A stretch of 64,000 bases of DNA from Aliarcobacter vitoriensis (GTDB lineage Bacteria > Campylobacterota > Campylobacteria > Campylobacterales > Arcobacteraceae), in the NCBI RefSeq assembly GCF_003316695.1, contig NZ_PDKB01000014.1, positions 17,289-81,288 on the forward strand. The letters run 5' to 3'. A model generated the notes under the pieces. That model did no database searches. It was not told the DNA's origin and saw nothing but the letters and a program-made list of their open reading frames with translations. A program made the position numbers and the translations under genes. How positions within the stretch are numbered: the stretch's first letter is position 1; every line of letters starts with the position of its first letter. This document shows, piece by piece, positions 55,721-64,000 of this stretch.

Positions 55721-58700
55721 ATGTCAATACCACAATTTACACATCTTCATCTTCATACAGAGTATTCATTACTAGATGGTGCAAACAAAATAAAACCCTT
55801 AGCAAAAAAAATAAAAGCACTCGGAATGAAAAGTGTTGCAATGACTGACCATGGAAATATGTTTGGTGCAATAGATTTTTACAATGCTATGAAAACTGAA
55901 GGAATAAAGCCAATTATTGGAATGGAAGCCTATATTCACAATAGTGAAGATATAAGTGATAAAACAAATAGACAAAGATTTCACTTATGCTTATATGCAA
56001 AAAATGAAGTAGGGTACAAAAATCTTATGTATCTTAGTTCAAAAGCTTATATGGAAGGTTTTTACTACTATCCAAGAATAAATAAAAAGCTTTTAAAAGA
56101 AAATTCTGAAGGACTTATTTGTAGTGCTGCTTGTCTTCAAGGGGAAGTAAACTGGCATTTAAATACACAAAATGAAAGAAATGTAAAATTTGGTGCAAAA
56201 GGTTATGAAGAAGCAAAAAAAATAGCACTTGAATATAAAGAGATTTTTGGTGATGATTTTTATCTTGAAATTATGCGTCATGGAATAGGTGATCAGCATT
56301 TTATTGACGACCAAATCTTAAAAATTGCATACGAAACTGGAATAAAGATAGTTGCTACAAATGACACTCACTATTTAGAACAAAAAGATGCTGATGCACA
56401 CGAAGCTTTTATGTGTATAGCGATGAATAAACTCTATGATGACCCAAACAGATTAAGACATAGTGTTCACGAATTTTATCTCAAATCTCCAGAACAAATT
56501 GCAAAACTTTATGCTGATATTCCAGAAGCCATCGAAAATACTCAAGAAATAGCTAATAAATGCGATTTAACTATAAAATTAGGAAATCCAACTCCACCAA
56601 ATTTTAAATTTACAAGAGATAAATTAAAAGATTTAAACCTAAATATTCCTGAACCACAAAATGAATATTCACTTGAAAATGACAAAGTATTGTTTGGGTT
56701 TGAATGTAGAAATGGACTAGAAGAAAGATTAAAACTAGTTCCATTAGAAAAGCATGAAGAGTATAAAAATAGACTTGAAGTTGAAATAGAAATCATAAAC
56801 AATATGAAATTCCCAGGATATATGTTAATTGTTTGGGATTTTGTTAGAGTTGCAAAAGAGATGGGAATTCCTGTTGGTCCAGGACGGGGAAGTGCTGCTG
56901 GAAGTTTAGTTGCATATAGTCTTAAAATCACAGATATTGACCCTATTCCTTATGGTTTGCTTTTTGAAAGATTCCTAAATCCTGAAAGGGTATCAATGCC
57001 CGATATTGATATGGACTTCTGTCAAAGCCGTCGTGGGGAAATTATTGATTATGTAGTTCAACAATACGGTCGTGCCAATGTTGCTCAAATCATAACTTTT
57101 GGTAAGCTTTTAGCAAAAGGAGTTATACGAGATGTTGCTAGAGTTTTAGATATGCCTTATGCAAAAGCTGATGCTATGGCAAAACTAATTCCAGATGAAT
57201 TGGGTATAAATCTTACTTCTTCTTGGGAAAAAGAACCAAAAATAAAAGAGTTATGCGAAGCTGACCCACAAGCTGCAAGAGTTTGGGAATATGCACTTGC
57301 ACTCGAAGGATTAAATAGAAATGCTGGAACTCACGCTGCGGGAGTTGTAATATCAAATGAACCACTTTGGAATAAAACACCTCTATTTAAACCAAGTGGA
57401 CTTGATACTTTAGCTACTCAATATAATGGAAAATATATAGAAGATGTTGATTTAATTAAATTCGACTTTTTAGGACTTAAAACTTTAACTGTTATTGATG
57501 AAGCTATAAAATTAATAGAATCAAGACATAATAAAAAAATTGATTTTAAAACAATAGATGTAAATGATAAAGGTGTTTATGATTTAATCCAAACTGGAGA
57601 TACTTTAGGACTATTTCAAATAGAATCTGATGGTATGCAAGATTTATGTAAAAGATTAAAACCATCAAATTTTGAGGATATTGTTGCCGTTCTTGCACTT
57701 TATAGACCAGGACCTATGGAATCAGGAATGCTTGATGACTTTATCGAAAGAAAACACGGACGAGCAAAAATTGACTATTTCCATGACGAACTAGAATCTG
57801 CTTTAAAACCCATTTTAGAAAATACTTATGGGGTTATAGTTTATCAAGAACAAGTTATGCAAATTGTTCAAAGTATTGGTGGTTTTTCTCTTGGTGGTGC
57901 TGACTTAGTGCGAAGAGCTATGGGTAAAAAAATCAAAGAAGAGATGGACAAGTTAAAAGATGAATTCTCTGTTGGAGCAGAGCAAAAAGGCTATACAAAA
58001 GCTTATGCTGAAGAACTTTTTGACTTAATTGTAAAATTTGCTGGATATGGATTTAATAAATCTCACTCGGCAGCTTATGCTTTAGTTACATTTTATACTT
58101 CATATTTAAAATGCTACTATCCAGCTGAATTTATGGCAGCACTTTTAACACTAGAAAAAGATAATACAGATAAAGTTGTAAGATATGTTGATGAAGTAAA
58201 AAGATTGCATTTAGACTTATTTCCACCAGATATAAATAAATCTGATATTGTATTTTCAGCAAAAAAAGTCGATGGAAAAGAAGTTGTAATGTTTGGAATG
58301 GGTGCCATCAAAGGTGCTGGAGATGTAGCAATAAATTCTATATTAAACTCAAGAAAAGATGGAGATTTTGAAAGCTTAGCAGATTTTATATCAAGAATAG
58401 ATGGAAGTAAAGTAAACAAAAGAGTTATAGAAACTTTAGCAAAAGCTGGAGTATTTGATAGTTTTGGATACAAAAGAAGATCTATTATAAATCAAATAGA
58501 AAAAATTATGGATTGTGTTGCAAAAGCAACAACAGCTAAAAAAATGGCAACTGGTTCACTTTTTGGAGATAGTGCAGAACTTACAAAAATTGATGTTGAA
58601 TTAGATGATTTAGAAGAATTTACTCCAAAAGAACTTTTAGAACTTGAAAAAGCTAGTTTGGGATTTTATGTATCAGGACATCCACTAGATGAATATAAAG

Positions 58701-59281
58701 ATAAATTAGAAAAAATAAACTATACTCTATCATCAGCAATAGATGAATTAGCAGATGGAAGCCAAATATTAATAGTTGGAAAAGTAGAAACAATAACAGA
58801 AAAAATATCGAAAAAAGGTGCTAAATTTGGTATTGTTTCAATCCTTGACTACCACGGAACGGTTGAATTTATGCTATTTGAAGATAAACTAAAAGATTTA
58901 AGAGATAGCTTTGATTTAGAAGAACCAATAGCATTTAAAGTAAGAATTTCAAAAACAGAGCAATTTACTAGAATGAGTGTCTTAAAAATAGAAACTATTT
59001 TTGATGCACAAAAAGAGAAAGTAAAAATCAAACAAAAAGAGATAATAGAACCACCTTTAACTATTGCTATTCCATATAGTGAAGATGAAATTCTAATGCA
59101 TGATTTATTTGATCTTGTAGCAAACAATCAAGGCAAAAGAGAACTAAAACTCCTAATAAAATCAAAATTAGCCGATTTAGAACTAGAAACTGGATTTAAA
59201 GTGAGTTCAGAGATTGAAAAATTAATACATACTATAAAAGGAGCATATATAGAAGATGTTTCAAATACTTCTAACAAATGA
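55721..59281 (+). CDS. dnaE: DNA polymerase III alpha subunit
   Basis: 1186 residues (E. coli 1160). The PHP domain (1-270) starts FTHLHLHTEYSLLDG and includes MTDHGNMFGA. The polymerase catalytic residues are in GPGRGSAAGSLVAYSL and PDIDMDFC (about 410-430), with GLNRNAGTHAAGVVIS following. KSHSAAYALVTFYTSYLK and a C-terminal OB-fold (about 990-1090) with the tau-binding tail complete it. It is the replicative polymerase. No intein or split is present. Its last 26 bases overlap surE. Confidence 0.99.
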   Translation: MSIPQFTHLHLHTEYSLLDGANKIKPLAKKIKALGMKSVAMTDHGNMFGAIDFYNAMKTEGIKPIIGMEAYIHNSEDISDKTNRQRFHLCLYAKNEVGYKNLMYLSSKAYMEGFYYYPRINKKLLKENSEGLICSAACLQGEVNWHLNTQNERNVKFGAKGYEEAKKIALEYKEIFGDDFYLEIMRHGIGDQHFIDDQILKIAYETGIKIVATNDTHYLEQKDADAHEAFMCIAMNKLYDDPNRLRHSVHEFYLKSPEQIAKLYADIPEAIENTQEIANKCDLTIKLGNPTPPNFKFTRDKLKDLNLNIPEPQNEYSLENDKVLFGFECRNGLEERLKLVPLEKHEEYKNRLEVEIEIINNMKFPGYMLIVWDFVRVAKEMGIPVGPGRGSAAGSLVAYSLKITDIDPIPYGLLFERFLNPERVSMPDIDMDFCQSRRGEIIDYVVQQYGRANVAQIITFGKLLAKGVIRDVARVLDMPYAKADAMAKLIPDELGINLTSSWEKEPKIKELCEADPQAARVWEYALALEGLNRNAGTHAAGVVISNEPLWNKTPLFKPSGLDTLATQYNGKYIEDVDLIKFDFLGLKTLTVIDEAIKLIESRHNKKIDFKTIDVNDKGVYDLIQTGDTLGLFQIESDGMQDLCKRLKPSNFEDIVAVLALYRPGPMESGMLDDFIERKHGRAKIDYFHDELESALKPILENTYGVIVYQEQVMQIVQSIGGFSLGGADLVRRAMGKKIKEEMDKLKDEFSVGAEQKGYTKAYAEELFDLIVKFAGYGFNKSHSAAYALVTFYTSYLKCYYPAEFMAALLTLEKDNTDKVVRYVDEVKRLHLDLFPPDINKSDIVFSAKKVDGKEVVMFGMGAIKGAGDVAINSILNSRKDGDFESLADFISRIDGSKVNKRVIETLAKAGVFDSFGYKRRSIINQIEKIMDCVAKATTAKKMATGSLFGDSAELTKIDVELDDLEEFTPKELLELEKASLGFYVSGHPLDEYKDKLEKINYTLSSAIDELADGSQILIVGKVETITEKISKKGAKFGIVSILDYHGTVEFMLFEDKLKDLRDSFDLEEPIAFKVRISKTEQFTRMSVLKIETIFDAQKEKVKIKQKEIIEPPLTIAIPYSEDEILMHDLFDLVANNQGKRELKLLIKSKLADLELETGFKVSSEIEKLIHTIKGAYIEDVSNTSNK

Positions 59282-60044
59282 TGATGGATATGATGCAGTA
59301 GGATTAAAAGCATTAATAGAAGCATTAAGTCCAATAGCAAGAGTTACTGTTGTAGCTCCAGCAAAAAATAAATCAGCTTGTGGGCATTCATTGACTTTAG
59401 ATAGACCTCTTAGAATGATTTGTGTTCAAGATGATTTTTATAAAATAGACGATGCAACACCAACAGATTGTGTTTATATATCAGTAGGTAACCTTTTTAA
59501 AGATGGTTACAAACCAGATTTGGTAATCAGTGGTATAAATATTGGTGCGAATATGGGAGAAGATATTACATATAGTGGAACTTGTAGTGCTGCAATGGAA
59601 GCAGTTTTACATGGAATTCCTGCTATTGCTATATCTCAAGTATGTAAAAATATGTGTCAAGGCATAGAAAATGGTTGGGATTTTGAACTAGCAAAACAAA
59701 CTATTTCAAAACTTGCAACTAAAATTTTAGAAGGCTCTTTCCCATTAGATGAAAGAAAGTTTTTAAATGTTAATATTCCGCCAATTAAAGCAAAAGATTG
59801 CAAAGGTTTTAAAATCACAAAAGCTGGTTTTAGAGAGTATGGAAATGACACAGATAGACATCTAAATCCAAGAGGTGAAGAGTTCTATTGGATTGGGCTT
59901 CATCCACTTATTTGGAAAAGTAGTGATGATAAATCTTGTGATTTTGAAGCAATAAAAGAAAACTATGTTTCAATAAGCCCGATAATGCTTGATATGACAT
60001 CGCATAGTGATATAAAAAATTTAGAAAATTGGTTAAACAATTAA
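59256..60044 (+). CDS. surE: 5'-nucleotidase SurE
   Basis: 262 residues. The start FQILLTNDDGYDAVGLKAL has the metal-binding Asp pair (Asp9, Asp10), followed by APAKNKSACGHSLTL and SGINIGANMGEDITYSGTCSAAMEA. It is a nucleoside monophosphatase active in stationary phase in E. coli. The ATG lies inside the end of dnaE, so translation is coupled. AAAGGAG lies about seven bases before it. Confidence 0.97.
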   Translation: MFQILLTNDDGYDAVGLKALIEALSPIARVTVVAPAKNKSACGHSLTLDRPLRMICVQDDFYKIDDATPTDCVYISVGNLFKDGYKPDLVISGINIGANMGEDITYSGTCSAAMEAVLHGIPAIAISQVCKNMCQGIENGWDFELAKQTISKLATKILEGSFPLDERKFLNVNIPPIKAKDCKGFKITKAGFREYGNDTDRHLNPRGEEFYWIGLHPLIWKSSDDKSCDFEAIKENYVSISPIMLDMTSHSDIKNLENWLNN

Positions 60045-60056
60045 AAGGAAAATATC

Positions 60057-60320
60057 GTGAATTTTGAAAATTCAATAAAAAAACACATAGTAAAACTTGT
60101 AGGAACTTTAAAAGATGAAGAAGAACTACAAGAAGTTCTAAAAAGAAAATTTACAAAAAGAGAGTATAAAACTTTTGTAGCTTTTGAAGAAGGTAAATCA
60201 ATAGAGGAAATAAAAGCTATTTTAAAAGAAGAAGATACTCAAGAAATAGAAAAACTATATCAAACTTCTATCAAAAAGCTAAATCAAGAGATATTTAAAA
60301 GGGAATTAGTAGATTTTTAA
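60057..60320 (+). CDS. Small hypothetical protein with sigma-region-4-like helix pattern
   Basis: 87 residues from a GTG with AAAAGGA eight bases upstream, 12 bases after surE. It is charged and helical. FTKREYKTFVAFEEGKSIEEIKAILKEEDTQEIEKLYQTSIKKLNQ (residues about 31-77) has the spacing of a sigma-70 region 4 / helix-turn-helix (x-E-x-G-x-S-x-E-x-I then a long second helix). Function unknown. The stop codon is in a hairpin that also serves the convergent gene. Confidence 0.75.
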   Translation: MNFENSIKKHIVKLVGTLKDEEELQEVLKRKFTKREYKTFVAFEEGKSIEEIKAILKEEDTQEIEKLYQTSIKKLNQEIFKRELVDF

Positions 60321-60330
60321 AATCTACTAA
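60306..60330. terminator. Bidirectional hairpin between surE operon and DUF493 gene
   Basis: TTAGTAGATTT and AAATCTACTAA form a perfect 11-bp stem with a 3-base loop containing the stop codon of the plus-strand gene; convergent genes on both sides. Confidence 0.6.
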
Positions 60331-60590
60331 AGCACCATTTTTATATCACTATGTTCACCCAAAAGTCTAAAAAGCTCTTTTCTATCATCTTCATTGTGAA
60401 CTAACATCTCCAAAGTATAGCTTTTAAACTTACCTTTTGAGCTAGTTTTTGATGGTTTTAGATTATGTTCCCGCTCCAATATTATCTCTTTTACAGATTT
60501 TTTTATATTACAAGTTTCTAAAACTACAAGTTTATATTCCCAACTACAAGGATAATCTAGTTCTAGTTGTTTATCATTCAAATTTATCAT
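60327..60590 (-). CDS. DUF493 (YbeD-like) protein
   Basis: 87 residues, the YbeD size and ferredoxin-like ACT fold pattern: [13 protein letters not shown] at the start, [38 protein letters not shown] at the end. The E. coli homologue's role is unresolved. It overlaps moaC by four bases, so it is co-translated with it. Confidence 0.9.
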   Translation of the reverse strand: MINLNDKQLELDYPCSWEYKLVVLETCNIKKSVKEIILEREHNLKPSKTSSKGKFKSYTLEMLVHNEDDRKELFRLLGEHSDIKMVL

Positions 60591-61057
60591 CTTTTAAAAT
60601 CTCCACTTTTTCCACCACTTTTACTCTCCAACTGAATATCAGAGATAATCATTGATTTATCAATAGCTTTTACCATATCATAAATAGTAAGAAGTCCTAT
60701 ACTAACACCTGTTAAAGCTTCCATTTCAACACCTGTTTGTCCATTCAATTTTGCTGTAACAAAAAGTTTAAAACTATTTTCTGCTTGATTTTCTTCAATA
60801 TCACAGTTTATCCCACTCAAAAGTAAAGGATGGCACATAGGTATCAACTCATGAGTTTTCTTTGTACCCATAATCGAAGCAATAACAGCTGTTTGTAGAA
60901 CTGGTCCTTTTTTAATATTGTTCGATATTATAGCTTCATAAGCCTCTTTAGACATAGTTATTTTACCACTTGCAACAGCAACTCTTTTTGTCTCATTTTT
61001 ATCTGAAACATCTACCATTTTTGGACGATTATTCTCATCAAGATGTGTTAAATTCAA
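60587..61057 (-). CDS. moaC: Cyclic pyranopterin monophosphate synthase
   Basis: 156 residues. The start [22 protein letters not shown] is typical, then [21 protein letters not shown] with the active-site His pair, and [29 protein letters not shown] with the catalytic Asp/Lys. It makes cyclic pyranopterin monophosphate in molybdenum cofactor synthesis. No other moa gene is adjacent. Confidence 0.97.
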   Translation of the reverse strand: MNLTHLDENNRPKMVDVSDKNETKRVAVASGKITMSKEAYEAIISNNIKKGPVLQTAVIASIMGTKKTHELIPMCHPLLLSGINCDIEENQAENSFKLFVTAKLNGQTGVEMEALTGVSIGLLTIYDMVKAIDKSMIISDIQLESKSGGKSGDFKR

Positions 61058-61172
61058 AATATCACCTTTTTTATATTTATAAATTATTCTATTGAAATTT
61101 GGGTTAAATAGGAATTAAGAATTTTTTAAATATAATCGAATCCTAAATTTAAAAAGAAAGAGGGTGATTTTA

Positions 61173-61385
61173 GTGCCAGGCATTAAAGTTAAAGATAATG
61201 AATCTTTTGACGAAGCGTATAGAAGATTTAAAAAGCAATGTGACAGAAACCTAATCGTTACTGAAACTAGAGCTAGAAGATATTTTGAACCAATGACTGA
61301 AATCAGAAAAAAACAAAAAATTTCTGCTAGAAAGAAAATGCTTAAAAAATTATATATGCTTAGAAGATACGAATCAAGATTGTAA
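61173..61385 (+). CDS. rpsU: 30S ribosomal protein S21
   Basis: 70 residues from a GTG at 61173, giving the family start [21 protein letters not shown]. Another GTG nine bases earlier directly abuts the ribosome site GAGG and would add three residues not seen in the family. The basic tail is AMK-like [17 protein letters not shown]. It helps initiation by base-pairing contacts at the small subunit. Single gene with a strong terminator. Confidence 0.97.
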   Translation: MPGIKVKDNESFDEAYRRFKKQCDRNLIVTETRARRYFEPMTEIRKKQKISARKKMLKKLYMLRRYESRL

Positions 61386-61405
61386 GAGATTTGTTATTTC
61401 CAAGA

Positions 61406-61436
61406 AAAAGCCCAGTTCCTTTGAATTGGGCTTTTT
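61406..61436 (+). terminator. Terminator of rpsU
   Basis: AAAAAGCCCAGTTC pairs with GAATTGGGCTTTTT (one wobble) around CTTT, followed by further T. Confidence 0.93.
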
Positions 61437-61459
61437 TTATTTCTAAAAAAAGGTAAATT

Positions 61460-61672
61460 ATGGAAATATTTGTATTTTTATCAGTATTAATACTTGCTTT
61501 AATTGTTTTTATATTTATAATCTATACTCTTATAGATGTAGTAAGAAATGAATTTGAAACAAATACTATCAAAATAATATGGGTCCTCATCATAATACTT
61601 TTTGCTCCTCCTCTTGGAAGTATTTTGTATTTTTTAGTGGGAAGACAACAAAAAATAAAAAAAGATTTTTAG
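61460..61672 (+). CDS. Small PLDc_N-type membrane protein
   Basis: 70 residues with two membrane helices (about 3-27 and 42-62) and the motif IIWVLIIILFAPPLGSILYFLVGR. This is the PLDc_N domain otherwise found at the N-terminus of cardiolipin synthases. Here it stands alone without a phospholipase D domain. AAAGG ribosome site at 61449. 143 bases without a gene follow, holding one hairpin. Confidence 0.85.
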   Translation: MEIFVFLSVLILALIVFIFIIYTLIDVVRNEFETNTIKIIWVLIIILFAPPLGSILYFLVGRQQKIKKDF

Positions 61673-61780
61673 CATTATATACCCTTAAGTATGAGTTCCA
61701 AAGTAAAAAGGAAAGTATATTTTTTATCGAAATTTTAATCTCAAAATTAAATAAATACTTTGAAACCCATGCCTAAAAGT

Positions 61781-61806
61781 ATAAAGAGAGCAAAAACTCT
61801 CTTTAT
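61781..61806 (-). terminator. Hairpin downstream of the TonB receptor gene
   Basis: ATAAAGAGAG and CTCTCTTTAT form a perfect 10-bp stem with a 6-base loop, just after the receptor stop codon on the minus strand. The T tract is short. Confidence 0.65.
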
Positions 61807-61815
61807 TATAATTTC

Positions 61816-63990
61816 TTAAAACTCCATTTTCATAGAAAATGCAACAGTTCTAGAATCACCTAACATCGAACTACTTGTCCAATAAACTTCGTCAGTTAGA
61901 TTTTGTACATTTAGATTAAAAGTTGTAGGATATTTATCTAACTTAGTTTTATATCTTAAACCTGCATCATATAAAGTATAACTTGGTATTACATCAGTAT
62001 TTGCTTCGTCTGCATAACTTTTACCAGTATAATATGCTCCTCCAGTAATTGTTAAACCTTGAATCATAGGAATATTATATTCTGCTGAAATTTTAGCCAT
62101 TTTTGATGCAGCTTCCTTTGGTTTTTTATCTTTAAATGCAGGATTTGTAACTTTTTCTAAACTTAAATCCATCAAAGTTCCACCAGCAATCACTGTAAAA
62201 TCATCTGTTACTTTTCCAGTAATTCCAAGTTCAATTCCTTGATGTATTTCTTCTCCATCTTGAGTTAAAGTTGGTTTTGGAGTAGTATCAACTTCAAGTT
62301 GATTTGCTCTTTCTATTCGGAATATTGCTCCATTTAATAAAACTTTTTCATTTAAACTATATTTTACACCAATCTCATATTGTTTACTTTTATATGGATT
62401 TAAAATTTCACCTTCATTTATATATCTATTTCCAACAGTAGTTCCAGCTTCTAAACTTTCAATATATGTAGCATATGTTGTAAGACTTTCAAAAGGTTTA
62501 TATATAAGAGATAAAGTTGGAGTTAATTTAGATTCATCATACTTTGTATTGAATGAATAACTATTATCTATTATTGTTGCATAATTTGCTCCAACTAATG
62601 CACTCCATTGATCATTAAAAGTTATATCATCTCCTAATAAAATATTATTATATTGTGTTTTTGTAAATGGATCACGAGATGTTGTTCCTAATGTTCCAAG
62701 ACTACTCCAATCTGGTTCAGATAAATTTATAATATCATTAAAATAAAAATCATTTGGCAATTTGTAAAAAATAGTATGGTCATTACTTCTAAATCTTTTA
62801 CTTATATTTGTAGAATATCCTATAGTTAAATTATGATTAATATCAAAAGTATCAAAGTTTGAATCTAAATAAACATTTGCACCATAATTTTTAATATCTT
62901 GCCATGAACCTTTACTTACATATGTTCCCCAATAAGGCGTTGCAATAACCATATCATTATTAATTTCTATATTTAAGTTATCCCCTCTTGATTTCATCTT
63001 TCCATACATTAAATTAGTTCTCAATGTAAATGTGTCATTTATATTCCATTTTATATTATTTTCTATTTTATTTAATTTTAATTCTTCTTCTATCCAATCA
63101 GGTGTATAACTTTTATTTTTTGAAATAATTGTTCTATCACTTATATCACTGAAAAATACACTTTTCCCATTTCTTAGTGAATTTTTATATGTATATTCTA
63201 TATCTGTATAGAAATTATCTGTTGGTTTCCAATCAAATACTAAACTAATTGCTTTTTGTTCAGTATCAGTTTCAGAAGGTAGTTTTCCATTTTGATATAA
63301 AGCATTTACTCTATACCCAAAAGTATTATTTTGATCAAATTGTCCACCTAAATCTAAATGCGTATAGTATGATTCATTTCCATAGCTTCCAATTGTAACA
63401 TTTCTTAAATCTTTTGTTGTTGGTTTTTTAGTTATATAATTAACTGCTCCACCAACTCTCCCTCCACCATATAAAAATCCAGTTGCTCCACTGATGATTT
63501 CAACTCTTTCTATATCTTGAATCATTGGAGCACTTACATATTCATTAGAATAAGGAATACCATTTATAATTGGATTATTTGTCTGAAATCCACGAATAGT
63601 CACCCATGAAGAATCTCCTAAGCCAGTAAGCCATTGTCCAGTTTCTTGAGTAGTTGGATTCATTTTAAATATCTGATTCATATCTTTTGCTTGTACATTT
63701 TCGATAAGTTCTTGAGGTATTACACTCATAGAATATGGTGTATCTTGTAAACTTCTTTTACCCCAAAGTCCAACACCAGTTATATTTTCTACTAAATATC
63801 CATTTTCAGCACTTCCATTTTTATAATTAGAACTAGAAACAGAAATTTCATCTAGGACAGTAGTATTACCAAAGTTTTGATATTTTGGTTTTTCTATTAT
63901 ATATATTACACCATCTTCTTGAATAGCTTTTAATTCATTTGGATTTAGTACACTATTTAAACTATCTAATACCGTACCCCCCCCCGAAAC
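61816..63990 (-). CDS. TonB-dependent siderophore receptor, out of frame at a poly-G tract (5' end outside window)
   Basis: About 725 codons are open. They begin with the end of an STN signalling domain (TVLDSLNSVLNPNELKAI then IQEDGVIYIIEK), then a TonB box (TVLDEISVS), a plug domain (LQDTPYSMSVIPQELIENV, IERVEIISGATGFLYGGGRVGGAVNYITKKP), and a 22-strand barrel ending in the typical Phe (FSMKMEF). The frame closes upstream at a TAA (63993-63991) just beyond a nine-G tract (63985-63977). With 8 or 10 G, the upstream bases to the window edge are open. The first ATG in the present frame (63729) lies in the plug, after any signal peptide, so the gene looks switched off or wrongly assembled. Ferric-siderophore uptake is inferred from family. 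Confidence 0.9.
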   Translation of the reverse strand, partial: VSGGGTVLDSLNSVLNPNELKAIQEDGVIYIIEKPKYQNFGNTTVLDEISVSSSNYKNGSAENGYLVENITGVGLWGKRSLQDTPYSMSVIPQELIENVQAKDMNQIFKMNPTTQETGQWLTGLGDSSWVTIRGFQTNNPIINGIPYSNEYVSAPMIQDIERVEIISGATGFLYGGGRVGGAVNYITKKPTTKDLRNVTIGSYGNESYYTHLDLGGQFDQNNTFGYRVNALYQNGKLPSETDTEQKAISLVFDWKPTDNFYTDIEYTYKNSLRNGKSVFFSDISDRTIISKNKSYTPDWIEEELKLNKIENNIKWNINDTFTLRTNLMYGKMKSRGDNLNIEINNDMVIATPYWGTYVSKGSWQDIKNYGANVYLDSNFDTFDINHNLTIGYSTNISKRFRSNDHTIFYKLPNDFYFNDIINLSEPDWSSLGTLGTTSRDPFTKTQYNNILLGDDITFNDQWSALVGANYATIIDNSYSFNTKYDESKLTPTLSLIYKPFESLTTYATYIESLEAGTTVGNRYINEGEILNPYKSKQYEIGVKYSLNEKVLLNGAIFRIERANQLEVDTTPKPTLTQDGEEIHQGIELGITGKVTDDFTVIAGGTLMDLSLEKVTNPAFKDKKPKEAASKMAKISAEYNIPMIQGLTITGGAYYTGKSYADEANTDVIPSYTLYDAGLRYKTKLDKYPTTFNLNVQNLTDEVYWTSSSMLGDSRTVAFSMKMEF
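63977..63985 (-). repeat. Nine-G homopolymer tract in TonB receptor gene (candidate phase-variable switch)
   Basis: A run of nine G on the coding strand within the STN part of the receptor, the only such run in this AT-rich window. The frame used downstream is stopped by TAA two codons upstream of the tract; gain or loss of one G opens it. Confidence 0.85.
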
Positions 63991-64000
63991 TTAACTTTTC

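Noticed and set aside
61579..61776. A plus-strand open frame overlapping the small PLDc_N gene
   Set aside because: It is in another frame over a well-supported gene, has no ribosome site, and its composition is not protein-like.

Overview
The window looks like chromosome of an arcobacter (Campylobacterota, Arcobacter/Aliarcobacter group). It is very AT-rich, and TTG and GTG starts are common. Several neighbourhoods are typical of the phylum: ispDF followed by an HP1021/CemR-type atypical response regulator and pgpA; carA, a DUF507 gene and purA in a row; an Mla/Iam-type ABC lipid transporter with an N-terminal STAS-like permease; and CcoG of the cbb3 oxidase. I saw no rRNA, tRNA, CRISPR array, insertion sequence or prophage. 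An ectABC operon suggests a salt-tolerant, probably marine or estuarine strain. Species assignment is inference.

Layout. 1-7.2 kb: end of an OmpR-type response regulator with its histidine kinase, rplM-rpsI, tenA, a peptide-binding protein, a HAD phosphatase, an AbrB-type membrane protein and an odd short HSP90-like ATPase. 7.3-10.6 kb: a four-gene Mla-type lipid transporter. 10.7-19.2 kb: an SDR-MarR pair, luxS, an MnmC-like methyltransferase, a D-Ala-D-Ala carboxypeptidase, metH and a lipoprotein. 19.3-25.4 kb: ilvE, an HflK/prohibitin protein, hisIE, a zinc-ribbon protein, a MerR regulator and ectABC behind paired dyads. 25.5-28.9 kb: Mrp ATPase, then a TPP riboswitch controlling a spermidine-synthase-like gene and thiC. 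28.9-32.3 kb: HDOD protein, ispDF, HP1021-like regulator, pgpA. 32.3-35.1 kb: an XRE regulator divergent from a five-gene cassette of mostly membrane or exported proteins of unknown role. 35.2-40.0 kb: a glutaminase-dead carA, DUF507, purA, hisZ-like and a class V aminotransferase. 40.2-44.6 kb: three yceI genes, a marR and an oxidoreductase/pirin operon sharing a perfect 12-bp palindrome. 44.6-61.7 kb: a divergent gap, clbS-like, purM, coaE, a tandem thioredoxin protein, ccoG, pyrG, recJ, two FlgO-like lipoproteins, a DJ-1 protein, dnaE-surE, moaC, rpsU. 61.8-64.0 kb: a TonB-dependent siderophore receptor interrupted at a nine-G tract.

Working together. The 40.2-44.6 kb block reads as a MarR-controlled stress or electrophile response (YceI, LigB-type dioxygenase, FMN reductase, pirin). 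tenA and the riboswitch-controlled thiC both serve thiamine synthesis or salvage. luxS and metH lie close together and both belong to the activated methyl cycle. hisIE and the hisZ-like gene are histidine genes scattered outside any his operon.

Most unusual points: (1) CarA at the conserved carA locus has lost all three glutaminase catalytic residues; (2) a stand-alone HSP90-type N-domain lacks the ATP lid; (3) a TPP riboswitch sits directly upstream of a degenerate spermidine synthase; (4) an XRE gene and a small-protein cassette share dyads in their common upstream region; (5) a poly-G tract places the TonB receptor out of frame, as expected for phase variation; (6) a MarR palindrome is repeated at two promoters.
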